IMG/VR virus record: IMGVR_UViG_3300046535_000406
Coordinates: 45,498-109,497 of that record
DNA from: a virus
DNA: 64,000 nucleotides
Strand: one strand, 5' to 3'
Part shown: positions 34,424 through 41,524 of the stretch, piece after piece
Numbering within the stretch: position 1 is the first letter of the stretch
Layout: each line of letters begins with the position of its first letter
The notes under the pieces: model-generated
Seen by the model: the letters and a program-made list of their open reading frames with translations, nothing else
The model's database searches: none
What the model was told of the DNA's origin: nothing
Translations under genes and position numbers: made by a program

Positions 34424-34863
34424 CCGGCCACCAGCATCTTCTGGCCGTCCCCGGCCACCCAGTCGGCCATCGTCTGGCCGTTGGCGAGCATCAGGTAGGG
34501 CATGAACTCGCGCTCGACCGTCGTCTCGCCGCCGTCGGCAAACTCCATCTTGGCCTTGATGAGCAGGACGATCGCCCGCCACCTTCGGCGCCACTCGGCA
34601 TCGAGCGCGACCTCCTGATCAGCTTGGTGACGCCAGCCCCAGTCGGTCTTACCGGCGGAGAGGAACGACTCGCGGGCGTCATCCATGGACGGTCGGTCGA
34701 TGCTGAACTTGTAGAGCTTGCCGCCAATCTCGAACTGAAGGAAGTCGCCGGTCGGCTTGGTGCCCCACGCCATCGTGGACACGCCGTGCTTCGCGAGGAT
34801 GCCCGTAATCTCGCCCCGGCTGTCTGTGGCGCTGACCTTGGTGCCGTAGGCGTATCGAGCCAT
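34420..34863 (-). CDS. Conserved-looking phage protein, unrecognised (147 aa)
   Basis: Starts at ATG 34863. ARYAYGTKVSATDSRGEI, then a YKFSIDRPS segment and WRRRWRAIVLLIKAKME helix, ending in an ATP-cone-like or DUF-like YLMLANGQTMADW. Short alternating beta structure suggests a compact fold. Function unknown. Confidence 0.5.
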   Translation of the reverse strand: MARYAYGTKVSATDSRGEITGILAKHGVSTMAWGTKPTGDFLQFEIGGKLYKFSIDRPSMDDARESFLSAGKTDWGWRHQADQEVALDAEWRRRWRAIVLLIKAKMEFADGGETTVEREFMPYLMLANGQTMADWVAGDGQKMLVAG

Positions 34864-35639
34864 CAGTCTGCCCACTCCGTAGCGAGTCCGATGCGATGGG
34901 TGGAGCAGCGCCAGCACATCGCGTTGCGATAGTCCGGGTCCTCTGGGAAGGTGGCGCTGCTCACCGCTGGGTGCATGACCTCCCCGCAGTCGGCGGTAAC
35001 GGCGGTTCCGCCGGTGCGCCAGTAGTCCGGGAAGTCAGCAGGTAGTGTAACGGTGTGCCACCAGCCGACGAAGCCGTCACGCTTCGGGCGGACCCACCAC
35101 CTGCTCGATATGGACGTGGACGGCTGAGAGCTTGGGGGTGACGACGATGACTGGGCTCCCGAGGATGACGTGATCGGCGGAGTCGTCCGGAATGAGATGC
35201 GCGTCTCGGATGCCGTCAAGGATGGGCTTGCAGGCGGCGACGAGGTTGTCGCGATCACGCCGGGATCGACTCGGTACGTGGAACTCGTAGGTGATCCGAG
35301 TGGTCGGCCACGGAAACTCACTGGCCCGAGCCTCGTTTCGAGCCGAGACGGCTGCGAGGTAGGCGTCGGATCGCCACTGTCGGACGATCTTCCCCTTGGA
35401 GCCCCAGTGGAGCCGGTTGAGTTGGTTGGGTCCGGGCGGGATGCCTGCGAGGACGACCGTGATGCTGTCTGCCATGCGTACATCATCAGGCACCCGAGCA
35501 CATAGGCACCGGCCACCATGATGGCCGTTCGGACATCGATCCCCACCCACGCGATCGCCAAGCATGTGACCCCCTCGATGATCAGACCGATGCCGAGCGT
35601 CGCGAGGAACGCCGCTCGCCTCACGGCCTCATCTGTCAT
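34863..35639 (-). CDS. Open frame with membrane N-terminus and Cys-bearing C-terminus enclosing rusA
   Basis: From ATG 35639 the first 60 residues look like a real two-helix membrane protein (IGLIIEGVTCLAIAWVG, VAGAYVLGCLMM). The last 70 also look coding (GWWHTVTLPADF, ADCGEV and CWRC). The middle 130 are Ser/Arg/Pro-rich and lie entirely over rusA in another frame. The frame is open throughout. Either it is one 258-residue protein with rusA nested inside, or two pieces were once separate genes. No good start exists for the C-terminal piece alone except ATG 34976. Confidence 0.4.
   Translation of the reverse strand: MTDEAVRRAAFLATLGIGLIIEGVTCLAIAWVGIDVRTAIMVAGAYVLGCLMMYAWQTASRSSSQASRPDPTNSTGSTGAPRGRSSDSGDPTPTSQPSRLETRLGPVSFRGRPLGSPTSSTYRVDPGVIATTSSPPASPSLTASETRISFRTTPPITSSSGAQSSSSPPSSQPSTSISSRWWVRPKRDGFVGWWHTVTLPADFPDYWRTGGTAVTADCGEVMHPAVSSATFPEDPDYRNAMCWRCSTHRIGLATEWAD
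35077..35475 (-). CDS. rusA: RusA-like Holliday-junction resolvase
   Basis: 132 residues from ATG 35475. The family signature is clear: PPGPNQLNRLHWGSKGK, then RDRDNLVAACKPILDG followed by LIPDD, containing the metal-binding aspartates. RusA resolves branched DNA in recombination and before packaging. The gene lies wholly inside another open frame on the same strand (34863-35639), and its Shine-Dalgarno is weak. Confidence 0.9.
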   Translation of the reverse strand: MADSITVVLAGIPPGPNQLNRLHWGSKGKIVRQWRSDAYLAAVSARNEARASEFPWPTTRITYEFHVPSRSRRDRDNLVAACKPILDGIRDAHLIPDDSADHVILGSPVIVVTPKLSAVHVHIEQVVGPPEA

Positions 35640-35988
35640 AGACACGAAGCTCCTTCCCCCGGCGATGCACGCCGAAGTGGCCCCCGCACACGTCAACGGG
35701 GTCGTCCTCGGTGAACAGGCGGATCACCGCGTCCTTGGGGCACTGGCCGCCGCTCGCCTCGGAGAGGGACATGCAGCGCGTCAGTGGGCAGGTCGAGCCG
35801 CAGTAGTCGTACACGTCGTTGGTCGGTACGGGTGGCGCCGGGTCGCGCATGATCACCGAGCCGTTGGGCCGGTGCTCAGCCAGTTCGAGGGCGTGGTAGG
35901 CGTTCGGGTCGATGTGGGCTTGCAGCCGGTAGGTGTTCCGATCGTCGGCTTCCTGCCGGGCGCAGCAGAGCGTGTGGGTGTAGCTCAC
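35629..35988 (-). CDS. Multi-Cys protein, unrecognised (119 aa)
   Basis: GTG start 35988. LCCARQ, DYCGSTCPLTRC and a later CGGHFGVHRRG give several potential zinc ligands. Overlaps the next gene by 11 nt. Function unknown. Confidence 0.5.
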   Translation of the reverse strand: MSYTHTLCCARQEADDRNTYRLQAHIDPNAYHALELAEHRPNGSVIMRDPAPPVPTNDVYDYCGSTCPLTRCMSLSEASGGQCPKDAVIRLFTEDDPVDVCGGHFGVHRRGKELRVYDR

Positions 35989-37152
35989 CTAGCGGACCAA
36001 CTCGAACACCCGGGACTTGCGGACGATCAGGTCCTTCTCAGGCGGACCCTTGACGAAGCTGTTGATCCAGACCTGCCGGTGGATGCCCAGAGACTTGTAG
36101 GGCTGGTTCCGCCAGAAGCCACGGACGATCCAGCGTCCACGCCACTCCACGTGGCGCACCGGCTGGCCGTCGGGGGGCTCGTGCTTGGGGCGCCGGAGCC
36201 GGATCACGGTGATCGGCTTGGCCGTGAGGTTGGCCCGCTCCCAGCGGCGGCGGAAGTTGTTGGGCGCCCGGACCTGCTCGCGGGTGGCGAGCGTCTGCTG
36301 CATCAGCCGCCACAGCGACTGGACGTGGACTTCGATGCTGTCGGTCTTGGTGCGGGCCGCCTCGAACTCCGGGGAGCCCGGCTCGTAGATATGGCCCTTG
36401 CCGTCGCGCTCTTGGACCTCCACGCGCTCCATGCCGTGGCTGGTCCCAAACTCCCACGTGTAGAGCATGTCCACCGTCAGGGTGCCGTTCCGGAACGGGA
36501 TGCGCGTCCGGGTCACGCCCTCCGTGCCATCCAACTCCGAGGGCGGGATGACGTGATCGTCCAGCACGTGAGTCATGGACAGGTCCTCGTCGGGCCGGAC
36601 TTGACCCCCGGACAGGCGGCGGCGTTCCTCGTCAGCCTCTGGGCCGTTGTAGTGCAGGAAGTCACCGCCCAGATCGTAGTCGTCGGTGTCACCGACGGCA
36701 TGGAAGGCGTAGATGGCGATGCCCTTGGCGTCGGCGGGTGAGTCGTCGCCCATCCCGGGCAGCATCTTCTTCTTGGGCATCTTCAGCTTGGCGGGCGACC
36801 ACATCAGGGCGCGGTAGGTCGTCTTGCGACCGTGCACGTCGAGCGTCGTGTGGGGGCGCGGGAACAGGACGAACCCGGCGGGCATGATCAGGTCTTCCGG
36901 CACCAGTGGCTCCGGCTGGAAGGTCGGGATGGCGGCCTCCCAGAGCGTCTGCATGTCGGGATCGACCCACACCGGGTCAGCCGCCATGGCGCTCCATCTG
37001 ATCTTGGCCGCGATGTCGTGCGACGGTGCCAGCCGCTTGGACTCGACCTCCTGATCGAACCAGCCGTTCACGTACATCTTCATCGTGGGCTCGTCCATGG
37101 ACGTGATCAGGTCCAGCTGCGCGTCGAGCGCGTCTTCCCATCGGGCGGTCAT
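35989..37152 (-). CDS. Conserved phage/actinobacterial protein of unknown function (387 aa)
   Basis: Starts at ATG 37152 overlapping the SprT-like stop (TAATG). The C-terminal WIVRGFWRNQPYKSLGIHRQ followed by a GPPEKDL segment resembles a family I have seen in actinobacterial mobile elements and phages. The middle carries a WSPAKLKMPKKKML stretch. Function unknown. Confidence 0.6.
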   Translation of the reverse strand: MTARWEDALDAQLDLITSMDEPTMKMYVNGWFDQEVESKRLAPSHDIAAKIRWSAMAADPVWVDPDMQTLWEAAIPTFQPEPLVPEDLIMPAGFVLFPRPHTTLDVHGRKTTYRALMWSPAKLKMPKKKMLPGMGDDSPADAKGIAIYAFHAVGDTDDYDLGGDFLHYNGPEADEERRRLSGGQVRPDEDLSMTHVLDDHVIPPSELDGTEGVTRTRIPFRNGTLTVDMLYTWEFGTSHGMERVEVQERDGKGHIYEPGSPEFEAARTKTDSIEVHVQSLWRLMQQTLATREQVRAPNNFRRRWERANLTAKPITVIRLRRPKHEPPDGQPVRHVEWRGRWIVRGFWRNQPYKSLGIHRQVWINSFVKGPPEKDLIVRKSRVFELVR

Positions 37153-37724
37153 TACGCGCCCCCCATCGGGGTCGCGTACGTCTTGCCGCCAGCGAAGATG
37201 ATCAGGCGCTCGCTGTGCCGGTGGCCGGGCTTCATCTTGGGCTCGCTCGTGGTGTACGGGCACGTCTCCCCAGCCGCCTCGACCGGACAGGGCACGAGCT
37301 TCCCGCGCTTGGCTGCGATGCGGGCCTGATACGCCTCGTACCGCTTGGCTTCAGCGGGGGCTCCGAGGGCGATCACGGCCTTCTTCCAGCCGGGTCCGTG
37401 GCTGCCCTTGCGGATGAGGTGGGCCACCTCGTGGATCAGCATGTCGGTGGCCTTGCCGGATGGCGTCAGGACGCGCTTGGCGGAGCGGAAGCACACCCAG
37501 TCGAGCCACGGGTCGCCCAGTCGGTTGTGGGCGTGGGCAGAGCGGCGGAACGCGCCCTGCCGGTCGGTGCCGATGGCCTCGACGCAGCCACCGACCGAGA
37601 CGCCGCGAACGGCGTCGATGGGCAGCGGGTAGAGACGGGCGTCGTCGGCCCGGAGGGACAGCGCGTTCAGCGCGTCGCGGACCGGGCCGTAGAGGTTGAT
37701 TTCGTCGTACAGGACCTCAGCCAC
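37152..37724 (-). CDS. SprT-like zinc metalloprotein
   Basis: 190 residues from GTG 37724. HEVAHLIRKGSHGPGWK near residue 98 is the SprT-type zinc motif with a third His in HGPGW. A C-terminal CPVEAAGETCPY pair may form a zinc ribbon. SprT/Spartan relatives cut proteins crosslinked to DNA; in phages the target is unknown. Overlaps the next gene start. Confidence 0.75.
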   Translation of the reverse strand: MAEVLYDEINLYGPVRDALNALSLRADDARLYPLPIDAVRGVSVGGCVEAIGTDRQGAFRRSAHAHNRLGDPWLDWVCFRSAKRVLTPSGKATDMLIHEVAHLIRKGSHGPGWKKAVIALGAPAEAKRYEAYQARIAAKRGKLVPCPVEAAGETCPYTTSEPKMKPGHRHSERLIIFAGGKTYATPMGGA

Positions 37725-37881
37725 GGGACACCGCCTTGGGCTTGGGCGCGTGGAGCAGCCCGGCCTCGGCGGCGTGATGCCAGCAGTACCACTTGCCATT
37801 GCGCTTGTCCTCGACGTTGCCGCGACGGCCATCGCGGCCATCGCAGAAGCCGCGCCGGGGAGCGCGGATCGTTGCCTTCAC
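37717..37881 (-). CDS. Very small Cys/His protein (54 aa)
   Basis: GTG start 37881 in the upstream stop (GTGA). CDGRDGRRG, then WYCWHHAAEAGLL gives a plausible zinc site. Ends 8 nt inside the SprT-like gene. Confidence 0.5.
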   Translation of the reverse strand: MKATIRAPRRGFCDGRDGRRGNVEDKRNGKWYCWHHAAEAGLLHAPKPKAVSRG

Positions 37882-38234
37882 GGTGCAGTCTCCTGAGTCT
37901 TGGGCTGGAATGTCCAGCCGGGGAGGGTCCCGGCCATCAGCCGGTTCAGGTCGCGCCGGGCTCCGGCGACGTAGAGCTTGAACTTCGTCTCGCGGCTGCC
38001 CTCGGTGTCGGGCTTGTCGGCACCGCCGACGTTGACTGGGTTGGGGCGCAGGAAGCGGGTGAAGGCCGCCTTCCGCTGGCCCTCGATGGTGGATAGCTCG
38101 GGCCATGCAGCGCAGACGCGCTTCGAGGCTTCGAGGCGGTGCTCCCCGAAGACGATCGGCTCGCCCTTGGCGGGCAGCTTCGCCTTGCGCTCGGGCAGCT
38201 TGTTCTTGTCGTCGGCGGTCAGCTTGCGGGCCAT
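37878..38234 (-). CDS. Basic protein, unrecognised (118 aa)
   Basis: Lys-rich start (ARKLTADDKNKLPERKAK), then helical AAFTRFLRPNP and KFKLYVAGARRDLNRLMAG. Possible nucleic-acid binding. TAATG-type overlap upstream. Confidence 0.5.
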   Translation of the reverse strand: MARKLTADDKNKLPERKAKLPAKGEPIVFGEHRLEASKRVCAAWPELSTIEGQRKAAFTRFLRPNPVNVGGADKPDTEGSRETKFKLYVAGARRDLNRLMAGTLPGWTFQPKTQETAP

Positions 38235-38566
38235 TACGACTGCACCATCCCACGCGACTCGGCCATGGCCGCGACGAGCGCCGTGATGCCGTTGGGGTCG
38301 AGCCCGTCGCCCGGGGTGTTGTACCCGCTGGGGCGGAAGGCGAGCTTGCCGTCGGTGCGGAGCGTGGCGACCACTTCCGTCGAGTCGCCCTCGCGACCGA
38401 CGTAGATCACCGCGCCCAGTTCGCGCCGGTAGGTGTCGCGGGCCTGAGCACGAGCAGCTGCGATGGCAGCCTCGTGGTCCATGGCCGTGACCATGAATGA
38501 GTATCCGTCTGGGACTACTGAGAAGCCCAGTGCGCGAAGCGGATCGTTGACGCTTGGAGTCGTCAT
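38234..38566 (-). CDS. Small protein, first gene of operon (110 aa)
   Basis: Starts at ATG 38566 after a strong AGGAGG. Pattern GFSVVPDGYSFMVTAMDHEA and a long Ala-rich helix. About 45 nt downstream of the promoter at 38613-38641. Function unknown. Confidence 0.55.
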   Translation of the reverse strand: MTTPSVNDPLRALGFSVVPDGYSFMVTAMDHEAAIAAARAQARDTYRRELGAVIYVGREGDSTEVVATLRTDGKLAFRPSGYNTPGDGLDPNGITALVAAMAESRGMVQS

Positions 38567-38612
38567 CGGAACCTCCTGTGGGGGCCGGGTCACTCGCTCG
38601 GCCTCCACCTAG

Positions 38613-38641
38613 AGCCTAGCAGGTCAGCTACAGGGAGTCAA
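38613..38641 (-). promoter_or_regulatory. Dispersed promoter copy
   Basis: -35 TTGACT (38636-38641), 17-nt spacer starting CCCTG, -10 TAGGCT (38613-38618). It begins 4 nt after the TAA of gene 38646-38897. Confidence 0.65.
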
Positions 38642-38645
38642 TAGG

Positions 38646-38897
38646 TTAGATCAGGACCCGGGTCGGGTGGCACCGCTGCGCGATCTTCGGATCGGTCGCG
38701 TCCATCCCGCACCGCTGGCAGAACCGGCTGTCCGGCTGCCCAGTCAGGGAGTGGGTCCAGTGGCGCTTCCGCTTGATCGTGGCCGAGAAGCGCGGCTTCG
38801 CTAGAGCCCGCTGGTGGGTCATGCCGTGGGTGTGGTCCCGGTAGAACCCCTTGGGGTAGTGGCCGTCGCATCGGCGGCAGGTCGCTTGGGTGTTCAT
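38646..38897 (-). CDS. Small zinc-finger protein (83 aa)
   Basis: CRRCDGHYPKGFYRDH, then CQRCGMDATD and a final RCHP. Two CxxC knuckles and basic residues resemble HNH-like or nucleic-acid-binding zinc proteins. Shine-Dalgarno GGAGG upstream of ATG 38897. Single-gene unit with its own promoter (38942-38970). Confidence 0.55.
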   Translation of the reverse strand: MNTQATCRRCDGHYPKGFYRDHTHGMTHQRALAKPRFSATIKRKRHWTHSLTGQPDSRFCQRCGMDATDPKIAQRCHPTRVLI

Positions 38898-38941
38898 GGC
38901 TTGGAGCCTCCATGTTGACGGGGTGGTCCCCGCCTAGTACC

Positions 38942-38970
38942 AGTCTACCACAGTCGCGACAGGAAGTCAA
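38942..38970 (-). promoter_or_regulatory. Dispersed promoter copy overlapping a stop codon
   Basis: -35 TTGACT (38965-38970), 17-nt spacer starting TCCTG, -10 TAGACT (38942-38947). The TGA inside TTGACT is itself the stop codon of gene 38967-39173. Confidence 0.7.
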
Positions 38971-39173
38971 TAGGTTGTTGGGCGGGCCTCGACAACTTGA
39001 TCCGACCGGACGACTCCGTAGGTCCCGTCGCGCCAGCGGATCACCGGGTCGTCGCCTCGGTGCCCGACCACCATGCCGCTCTGCTCGGCCTCGAACGTCA
39101 GGGGGTCGTCGCCTCGGGGGTCAAGGTTGTCGGCGGCCTCCTTCAGCTGGACCGTGGTCCCGGAGGCGATCAT
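38967..39173 (-). CDS. Small beta-rich protein (68 aa)
   Basis: Starts at ATG 39173. GTTVQLKEAADNLDP and VIRWRDGTYGVVRSDQV suggest a small barrel. Its stop codon lies within the -35 box of the next promoter. Confidence 0.5.
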   Translation of the reverse strand: MIASGTTVQLKEAADNLDPRGDDPLTFEAEQSGMVVGHRGDDPVIRWRDGTYGVVRSDQVVEARPTTY

Positions 39174-39394
39174 CGGACGCGGAGCACAACCGGCAGCCTG
39201 ACTACCTCGAAGGTGGCGTGCCATCGGTCCGGGGTGCCCTCGACCGAGCGGCACACGGCCTCGCGGTCAGGGAGCTTGGTGCCGTCGTTGCCGGTCAAGG
39301 ACCAGCGGTCCCCGAGCTTGGGTGGCCGGAGCTTCTGGCTGTAGGACCAGCCCGGTCCCGGCTCAGGTCCATCCACCGCGAACACCCAGCCCAC
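39170..39394 (-). CDS. Small protein, unrecognised (74 aa)
   Basis: GTG start 39394 with GGGG upstream. WSYSQKLRPPKLGDRWSL and a C-terminal FEVVRLPVVLRVR strand pair. ATGA overlap downstream. Confidence 0.45.
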   Translation of the reverse strand: MGWVFAVDGPEPGPGWSYSQKLRPPKLGDRWSLTGNDGTKLPDREAVCRSVEGTPDRWHATFEVVRLPVVLRVR

Positions 39395-39413
39395 GTCCCC
39401 GAACCGGGGCTCG

Positions 39414-39938
39414 CTACCGGACCCGGAGCCCGGCACAGACGGCGCAGCGCATGGCGGCGTGAGGCGACATGGTGAAGCCGCCGCCCGGGGCAGCACCCAC
39501 GAGGTTGTAGAGCACCCGGCGCTTGCCGCATCCGGCGCACCGGGCTCGGTCGCTCATCCGGCGAAGCTCGATCGTCAGCGACAGCCTGCGCTCGCGGACC
39601 GGCTTGACGAGCGTCCCGATCAGGGCTTGCACCCGGGCGTACTTCTCGTCCGTGGAGTGGCCGTCCCACGTTCCTCCGAGCGGGCTGACGTGCCTGAACA
39701 GGGGCATCTCGGAGTCGTGCACGTGCCATGACACCTGCCCGGTCGGCAGATCGACGTACACGACGTTCCCCCAGCCCTCACCAGCCGACAGGTCGCGGCC
39801 CAGCCACGACGGGTAGAGGGCAGCCAGCAGGGCGACCAGCTGGTCACGCTCCTGATAGGCGGCGTTCTTGTCCTTGACTGCCGCGAGAGCGGCGTCATCC
39901 GACGCCTTCAGTAGCTCGCTGTCAGTCGGTGCTCCCAT
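39414..39938 (-). CDS. Protein with helical N-terminus and zinc ribbon (174 aa)
   Basis: An early coiled-coil-like helix (LLKASDDAALAAVKDKNAAY) precedes YVDLPTGQVSWHV, a motif seen in small phage proteins. The C-terminal pair CAGC and CAVC forms a likely zinc site. Function unknown. Confidence 0.55.
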   Translation of the reverse strand: MGAPTDSELLKASDDAALAAVKDKNAAYQERDQLVALLAALYPSWLGRDLSAGEGWGNVVYVDLPTGQVSWHVHDSEMPLFRHVSPLGGTWDGHSTDEKYARVQALIGTLVKPVRERRLSLTIELRRMSDRARCAGCGKRRVLYNLVGAAPGGGFTMSPHAAMRCAVCAGLRVR

Positions 39939-40200
39939 CGTCGTCCTCCACGGACAGGACCACGGTGCCGGTCGTCATGTCTGGTTCGAGCTTCAGCCCG
40001 CCGGGGGCGCGTAGCTCGTCAGCGCGGAGCACCAGCGGCCCAGTCCGGCGCACGAGCGCCCGGATGATGGCGTAGCTCCATTGCAGCGCACCGGCTTGGT
40101 CGATGATCTGGGCGGTGGCCTCGATCGGGTTGTCCTCGACCGCCTTGACGGTCCGAACAGCGCCGGTCAGGTCCTCGTCGGAGAAGGTGGGCTCGCTCAC
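39922..40200 (-). CDS. Small protein, unrecognised (92 aa)
   Basis: An acidic helical N-terminus is followed by LVLRADELRAPGG and a final TGTVVLSVEDDDG strand. Overlaps upstream (4 nt) and downstream (17 nt). Confidence 0.5.
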   Translation of the reverse strand: MSEPTFSDEDLTGAVRTVKAVEDNPIEATAQIIDQAGALQWSYAIIRALVRRTGPLVLRADELRAPGGLKLEPDMTTGTVVLSVEDDDGSTD

Positions 40201-40385
40201 GAGGGCACCGGGTGTCGGCGGGCTTCAGCGCACACGTGGTCCGGGCACTCCTCATAGGGGTAGGGCTCGCCAGTCCACTTGTGATGGGTGCGGACATGGG
40301 GATGACAGGAGCACCCGCCTTCGATGTGGCGTAGCCGGGCCATGGCGTGCATCCCCTTCAGGTAACGCTCGGGATAGTCGCTCAC
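40197..40385 (-). CDS. Small Cys/His protein (62 aa)
   Basis: GTG start 40385 (GTGA). GGCSCHPHVRTHHKW and ECPDHVCAEA give a dense set of metal ligands. Confidence 0.5.
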   Translation of the reverse strand: MSDYPERYLKGMHAMARLRHIEGGCSCHPHVRTHHKWTGEPYPYEECPDHVCAEARRHPVPS

Positions 40386-40576
40386 GAGGCCACCGCGCAA
40401 AGCTCGCAGAGCATCTTGTCCTCGACCTCCATGGCCGACTCGGCGGAGCGCACGCGCTTCAGGGCGATCGCCCGGCCACAGCGGGCCACGATGGTCTTGC
40501 CCGGGCGGACGGCAGAGACGATGTGCCAGCGTCCTCGGCGCGATACCCGGGCGTACTTCGGCTTCCGGGCGGTCAT
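40382..40576 (-). CDS. Small basic Cys protein (64 aa)
   Basis: ATG 40576 (ATGA overlap). VARCGRAIALKRV and a C-terminal LCELC. Nucleic-acid binding is possible. Confidence 0.5.
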   Translation of the reverse strand: MTARKPKYARVSRRGRWHIVSAVRPGKTIVARCGRAIALKRVRSAESAMEVEDKMLCELCAVAS

Positions 40577-40794
40577 CCGAGCGCGGGGAGGGCCGCCTTC
40601 AGGGCGCCCAGTCGTGTGCTGGCCCGGACGGTGATGGCCTCGATGGTGGTGATGCGGATGACCGTGCAGGTCCACACATCGTCCGTGCCCTTGGCGATCG
40701 ACGCGATGGTGGCTCCTGCCGCCCTGATCTTGTCGGCGACTGCCGCCTCACTGGGTGTGGCGTGCTCGATCTGGTGGTCATCTGGCTGGGACAA
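40573..40794 (-). CDS. Small protein, TTG start (73 aa)
   Basis: TTG 40794 has an excellent AGGAGG 5 nt upstream. A longer reading from GTG 40839 lacks one. An alternating beta/alpha pattern (IASIAKGTDDVWTCTVIRI). First gene after promoter 40888-40917. Confidence 0.5.
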   Translation of the reverse strand: MSQPDDHQIEHATPSEAAVADKIRAAGATIASIAKGTDDVWTCTVIRITTIEAITVRASTRLGALKAALPALG

Positions 40795-40887
40795 GGAGCC
40801 TCCTGCGAAGTTGCCGACCGGGACGTTTGCACCGGCCACCGGACCCGCCCTTGGATCAGAGTGGACCCGCCCCGGTCGGCTGCGCTG

Positions 40888-40917
40888 AGTCTAGCAGGAA
40901 GTCCAGCAGGAGGTCAA
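40888..40917 (-). promoter_or_regulatory. Dispersed promoter copy
   Basis: -35 TTGACC (40912-40917), 18-nt spacer, -10 TAGACT (40888-40893). The spacer holds a second partial copy of the motif (GGACTTCCTGC), a possible tandem operator. Begins 4 nt after the TAA of gene 40922-41275. Confidence 0.65.
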
Positions 40918-40921
40918 TGGG

Positions 40922-41275
40922 TTAGACGGTCTGCGTCTCCCACGGCGCGTGGCCCTCGACCAAGACGCCCGGGCCTGCCCGCTCCACCGGCGCGACCGGC
41001 TCAGGCGGCTCGGGGACGGGCAGCAGGCCAGCTGCCTCCTTGTCCCAGTAGTCGGCGTTGGTGGGCTCGCGGTACTTGCCGTTCATCAGGGCCACGCCTG
41101 CGGCGGTGGGGATGGGCAGGTACTTCTCCACGAACGTCGTGTCGTACTCGCCGATGGGCATGGACCACGACGTGGGCAGCGCCTTCATCACCACGATCGA
41201 GGCGTAGCCGGACGAGACGCCCTCGACCTTGACGACCACGTCGTTGTCGCGCTTCCGGAACAGGGGACCGTGCAT
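40922..41275 (-). CDS. Protein downstream of terminase, unrecognised (117 aa)
   Basis: Beta-rich N-terminus (VVVKVEGVSSGYASIVVM) and a Pro/Glu-rich C-terminus (LLPVPEPPEPVAPVE). Last gene of the terminase operon. Possibly a virion or packaging accessory. Confidence 0.5.
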   Translation of the reverse strand: MHGPLFRKRDNDVVVKVEGVSSGYASIVVMKALPTSWSMPIGEYDTTFVEKYLPIPTAAGVALMNGKYREPTNADYWDKEAAGLLPVPEPPEPVAPVERAGPGVLVEGHAPWETQTV

Positions 41276-41278
41276 CGC

Positions 41279-41524
41279 TTAGACCTCCAACCTGCCAAGC
41301 AACTCTGGGGGCAGGCTTCTCTGCCAATAATCGACGTTGTTCAGCGGGATGACAACCTCACCGGGCAGCGACCGCCACGCCACGTTGTTGGTGTTGGGCA
41401 CCTCACCGGCGATCTGGGCCGCCGCGAGGATGAAGCCGTTCTCGCCCACCTCGCGCAGGACGCCACGGATAGTCGTGTCGGTCTTCAGGGTCACGATCAC
41501 GACCGCCAACGGTTCAGTAGGCAT
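41279..41524 (-). CDS. Possible LSm-like small protein (81 aa)
   Basis: VTLKTDTTIRGVLREVGENG followed by FILAAA resembles the Sm1 strand pattern of LSm/Hfq-like barrels, but the second Sm motif is not clear. Overlaps the terminase end by 11 nt. Confidence 0.4.
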   Translation of the reverse strand: MPTEPLAVVIVTLKTDTTIRGVLREVGENGFILAAAQIAGEVPNTNNVAWRSLPGEVVIPLNNVDYWQRSLPPELLGRLEV

